Of a stretch of 6,433 nt of DNA, positions 6,360-6,433 are shown piece by piece (position 1 is the first letter of the stretch; each line of letters starts with the position of its first letter). The stretch is from an uncultured Bacillota bacterium. GTDB taxonomy: Bacteria > Bacillota > JAAYKD01. Below the pieces are notes generated by a model. That model saw only the letters and a list, made by a program, of their open reading frames with translations. It was not told the DNA's origin and did no database searches. The translations under genes were made by a program, and so were the position numbers. The stretch is taken from the NCBI GenBank assembly GCA_937897315.1, contig CALCNS010000268.1, forward strand, positions 1-6,433. Reading direction: 5' to 3'.

Positions 6360-6388
6360 TTGACATAATATTTCCAAATCGTTATGAT
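6360..6388 (+). promoter_or_regulatory. Sigma-A promoter reading off the contig end
   Basis: TTGACA (6360-6365) and TATGAT (6383-6388) are separated by 17 nt, so only one base of the two hexamers differs from consensus. Transcription would start near 6395 and run right. The gene it serves is not in the window because genomic sequence ends near 6404. Confidence 0.8.
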
Positions 6389-6404
6389 GAGAACGGTTTA
6401 AAAC

Positions 6405-6433
6405 AGATCGGAAGAGCACACGTCTGAACTCCA
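6405..6433 (+). other. Illumina TruSeq adapter sequence (contamination)
   Basis: The final 29 bases begin AGATCGGAAGAGC and continue ACACGTCTGAACTCCA, an exact match to the start of the Illumina TruSeq read-1 adapter. This is not genomic DNA. It shows that the right edge is a contig end built from reads that ran into the adapter. Confidence 0.98.

Noticed and set aside
6033..6368. Open frame on the + strand running past the end of the CDGSH gene
   Set aside because: It overlaps the CDGSH gene in another frame, runs through the terminator and the 6360 promoter, and has no ribosome binding site.
1..6433. CRISPR array, tRNA/rRNA, insertion sequence, phage or toxin-antitoxin module
   Set aside because: I saw no regularly spaced repeats, RNA gene signatures, transposase motifs or terminal inverted repeats; the genes look like ordinary chromosomal metabolism.

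Overview
The window carries six protein genes, all on the + strand, packed with short intergenic gaps. Strong AGGAGG-type ribosome binding sites, GTG and TTG starts, consensus TTGACA/TATAAT promoters and intrinsic terminators with short T-runs suggest a Bacillota (Firmicutes) bacterium. An oxygen-sensitive class III ribonucleotide reductase points to an anaerobe or facultative anaerobe. I cannot name the genus. The last 29 bases match the Illumina TruSeq adapter, so the right edge is an assembly contig end and real genomic sequence stops at about 6404.

Layout: (1) 1-1525 holds a 5'-truncated alkaline-phosphatase-superfamily phosphodiesterase followed 25 nt later by a small HD-domain phosphohydrolase, closed by a strong terminator (1572-1608). 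(2) 1644-4887 is the anaerobic deoxyribonucleotide unit: a perfect sigma-A promoter, a NrdR box over the predicted transcription start, nrdG (radical SAM activase), nrdD (glycyl radical reductase) and a terminator. NrdD carries a C-terminal glutaredoxin-like domain with a CPNC motif. (3) 4905-6274 holds a class I SAM-dependent methyltransferase and a protein with two CDGSH iron-sulfur motifs. Each of these is preceded by a hairpin plus T-run directly next to its translation start. (4) 6291-6404 holds a terminator, then a perfect 14-bp palindrome abutting a consensus promoter whose gene lies beyond the contig end.

How the genes work together: NrdG would use S-adenosylmethionine and a 4Fe-4S cluster to place the glycyl radical on NrdD, which then reduces ribonucleotides. 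The fused redoxin is a plausible built-in electron donor, in place of the formate used by the E. coli type. The NrdR box ties expression to (d)ATP status. The other genes have no evident functional link to this unit. I see no wholly new multi-gene system; the most notable items are the NrdD-redoxin fusion, the regulatory layout of nrdGD, the two hairpin-fronted genes and the adapter at the contig end.
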